DNA from: QQUD01 sp039029915
GTDB taxonomy: Bacteria; Chloroflexota; Anaerolineae; Promineifilales; Promineifilaceae
Assembly: GCA_039029915.1 (NCBI GenBank)
Contig: JBCCFD010000171.1
Span: 1-14,565 of the forward strand
Direction: 5' to 3'
DNA length: 14,565 nucleotides
A program made the position numbers and the translations under genes. Shown here piece by piece: positions 13,230-14,565 of the stretch. Within the stretch, counting starts at the first letter, position 1; every line of letters starts with the position of its first letter. Under the pieces are notes generated by a model that was not told the origin of the DNA, did no database searches, and saw only the letters and a program-made list of their open reading frames with translations.

Positions 13230-14565
13230 TTATTTTAAATATTTATCAAACCAGCGCAGAATATGATTAAGACGAAGAACACGCCGGTCAGTACGGCCGT
13301 TTCTCGATATGCCGTGTGATGAGTCAGGAAAACGCACCATCTCTGTGTCTACCCCAAGTCGTTTAAGCGCCACGAAAATTTGCTCCCCTTGTTCGATTGG
13401 ACAGCGAAAATCATTTTCACTATGAATAACCAGCGTTGGCGTTTTGGCATTGCCAATATACTGCAAAGGTGATTGCTTCCAATAATTCTCCAGATTTTTC
13501 CAAGGGGGTTCATTATCAAACGCAAATTCTCGCATCCAGTTTACATCGCTGCTGCCATAGCTGCTCAGCCGATTGCTAATGCTGCGCTGGGTGACGGCTG
13601 CTTTAAACATATGAGAATGCCCGATGACCCAATTGACCATAAAGCCACCATAGCTTCCGCCCGTAATTCCCATTCGACTTTCATCAATATATGGTAATGC
13701 TTTGACGTGATTGGCCCATGCCATCACATCATCTACATCCGCGCCGCCGTGGTCGTTCCAAATTGCCTTGGCATGGGTTTCACCATATCCTCGACCACCT
13801 CGGGGGTTGCTGAAGTAAACGACGTATCCATTTGCAGCCAGAAATTGGAACTCGTGCATGAAGAAGTTGGCATATTGAGCCAGTGGCCCTCCGTGGATTT
13901 CTAAAATTGAGGGATAGGTTTTAGCTGGATCAAAATCAGGCGGTTTGATAATCCAGCCGTGAAGGTCGTTATTTTCTGGCCCTTTAAACCAAACTTCTTC
14001 CACCTCACCTAAGTTTTTGCGCCGGATTGTGGTCTGGTGCTGGCGGGTGAGCTGCTTGGTTTTTTGCGTTTTGAGATTTTTGATGAAGAGCTGCCCCGCA
14101 TCGGTCATCGTGCCTTGAAAGTAAGCCATTTGGGATTGGGTGTGATCGATGCTGTACCAGCCGACTACGCCTGCTCCGTCTACGATGGATTCAAGACCTG
14201 TGCCGTCTATGTTGATTCGATTAACGGCCGTATTGCCGTGGTGTGAAATTTGAAAGAAGATAGATTGGCTATCTTTGGCCCACAATGGTGACATTGTGAC
14301 GGCACCGCCCAAATCATTCATGCTGTTGTTGCCAATACTGACATCAAATTGGTCAGTTAAACAAACTGGCTCGCTCTGACCACTGGTAGCGATGATGTAC
14401 AGCTGGCTGTGCTTCCACCATTCCCCCCGGCCGGTACGGCCGTAATATGCCAGCCAGTTTCCATCCGGTGAATAAGCCAATTGACCAATATCCCCATCAG
14501 GGGTTGGCAAGACGCTGGGGTCACCACCTGCAGCGGGCATGATGCAAATAGATTGCTTTTCTGGA
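13230..14565 (-). CDS. Second S9 family peptidase, 5' end beyond the right window edge
   Basis: The frame is open to the window edge (PEKQSICIMPAAGG reads through the ATG at 14540), so about 445 C-terminal residues are present and the true start lies outside. The visible N-terminal part is beta-propeller (PAAGGDPSVL, then AYSPDGNWLAYYG), followed by an alpha/beta-hydrolase domain with the oxyanion segment EIHGGPLAQY. The catalytic codons are Ser in GGSYGG (13653-13655), Asp in ENDFRCP (13410-13412) and His in DSSHGIS (13314-13316). Family members cleave short peptides, typically removing dipeptides or acyl-amino acids. It is clearly distinct from the S9 peptidase at 3710-5518, with HGGPLAQY against HGGPTAQF and a DFRCP acid motif against DPRCP. 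Expect an intact protein of about 600-700 residues. It contains three ACGGCCGT copies. Confidence 0.93.
   Translation of the reverse strand, partial: PEKQSICIMPAAGGDPSVLPTPDGDIGQLAYSPDGNWLAYYGRTGRGEWWKHSQLYIIATSGQSEPVCLTDQFDVSIGNNSMNDLGGAVTMSPLWAKDSQSIFFQISHHGNTAVNRINIDGTGLESIVDGAGVVGWYSIDHTQSQMAYFQGTMTDAGQLFIKNLKTQKTKQLTRQHQTTIRRKNLGEVEEVWFKGPENNDLHGWIIKPPDFDPAKTYPSILEIHGGPLAQYANFFMHEFQFLAANGYVVYFSNPRGGRGYGETHAKAIWNDHGGADVDDVMAWANHVKALPYIDESRMGITGGSYGGFMVNWVIGHSHMFKAAVTQRSISNRLSSYGSSDVNWMREFAFDNEPPWKNLENYWKQSPLQYIGNAKTPTLVIHSENDFRCPIEQGEQIFVALKRLGVDTEMVRFPDSSHGISRNGRTDRRVLRLNHILRWFDKYLK

Larger units (their letters stand above)
1401..14443. repeat. Highly iterated palindrome ACGGCCGT, 16 copies
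   Basis: Exact copies start at 1401, 1821, 2427, 3085, 3323, 4748, 4880, 6294, 7225, 8067, 8227, 8337, 8699, 13293, 14224 and 14436. Half of them extend to the 10-bp palindrome AACGGCCGTT and four more read TACGGCCGTT. A one-mismatch relative (ACGGCCGA) is at 5746. Every copy is inside a minus-strand coding region and none is intergenic. It is read as N-G-R or Y-G-R (8), T-A-V (6) or K-R-P (2), so all three frames are used. Confidence 0.9.

Overview
The window looks like a chromosomal segment of a free-living bacterium of intermediate G+C content. The gene set (two S9 prolyl-oligopeptidase-type peptidases, a large secreted PA-domain subtilase, a membrane-anchored MutS-like ATPase, a group II truncated globin, a P-loop sulfotransferase) and the intergenic palindromes and heptamer repeats would fit Chloroflexota (Anaerolineae-like). 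That assignment is an impression from gene content, not a demonstrated one. No RNA genes, CRISPR arrays, insertion sequences or prophage genes were seen.

Layout. Positions 1-1000 hold accessory material on the + strand: a possible C-terminal tail of a gene cut by the window edge, a broken gene fragment that becomes one frame if a T6 run had one more T, and an intact SMI1/KNR4 (SUKH-type) gene. Positions 1053-8761 are a run of seven minus-strand genes, read right to left: membrane MutS-like ATPase, truncated globin, N-formylglutamate amidohydrolase-family protein, S9 peptidase, AAA ATPase, GT2 glycosyltransferase and RDD membrane protein. Globin, amidohydrolase and S9 peptidase are packed tightly enough to be one operon (17-nt overlap, 25-nt gap). 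Positions 8762-9208 are a 447-nt divergent regulatory region with an operator-like inverted repeat and a strong + strand terminator that has no gene in front of it. Positions 9257-12292 encode a 1011-residue secreted subtilase closed by an excellent terminator. A sulfotransferase with its own promoter follows (12437-13069). A 160-nt spacer packed with three inverted repeats then leads to a second, right-edge-truncated S9 peptidase on the minus strand.

Functionally the recurring theme is protein and peptide breakdown: an exported protease could produce peptides, and two S9 peptidases plus an amidohydrolase could process them. This link is an inference from co-location.

The most striking signal is not a gene. 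The perfect palindrome ACGGCCGT occurs 16 times in 14.6 kb, roughly a hundred times the chance expectation. All copies lie inside minus-strand coding regions, in all three reading frames, with none in the three complete + strand genes. It behaves like a highly iterated palindrome analogous to cyanobacterial HIP1, but with a different sequence. Three intergenic tandem arrays that all have a 7-bp period are a second repeat signal.
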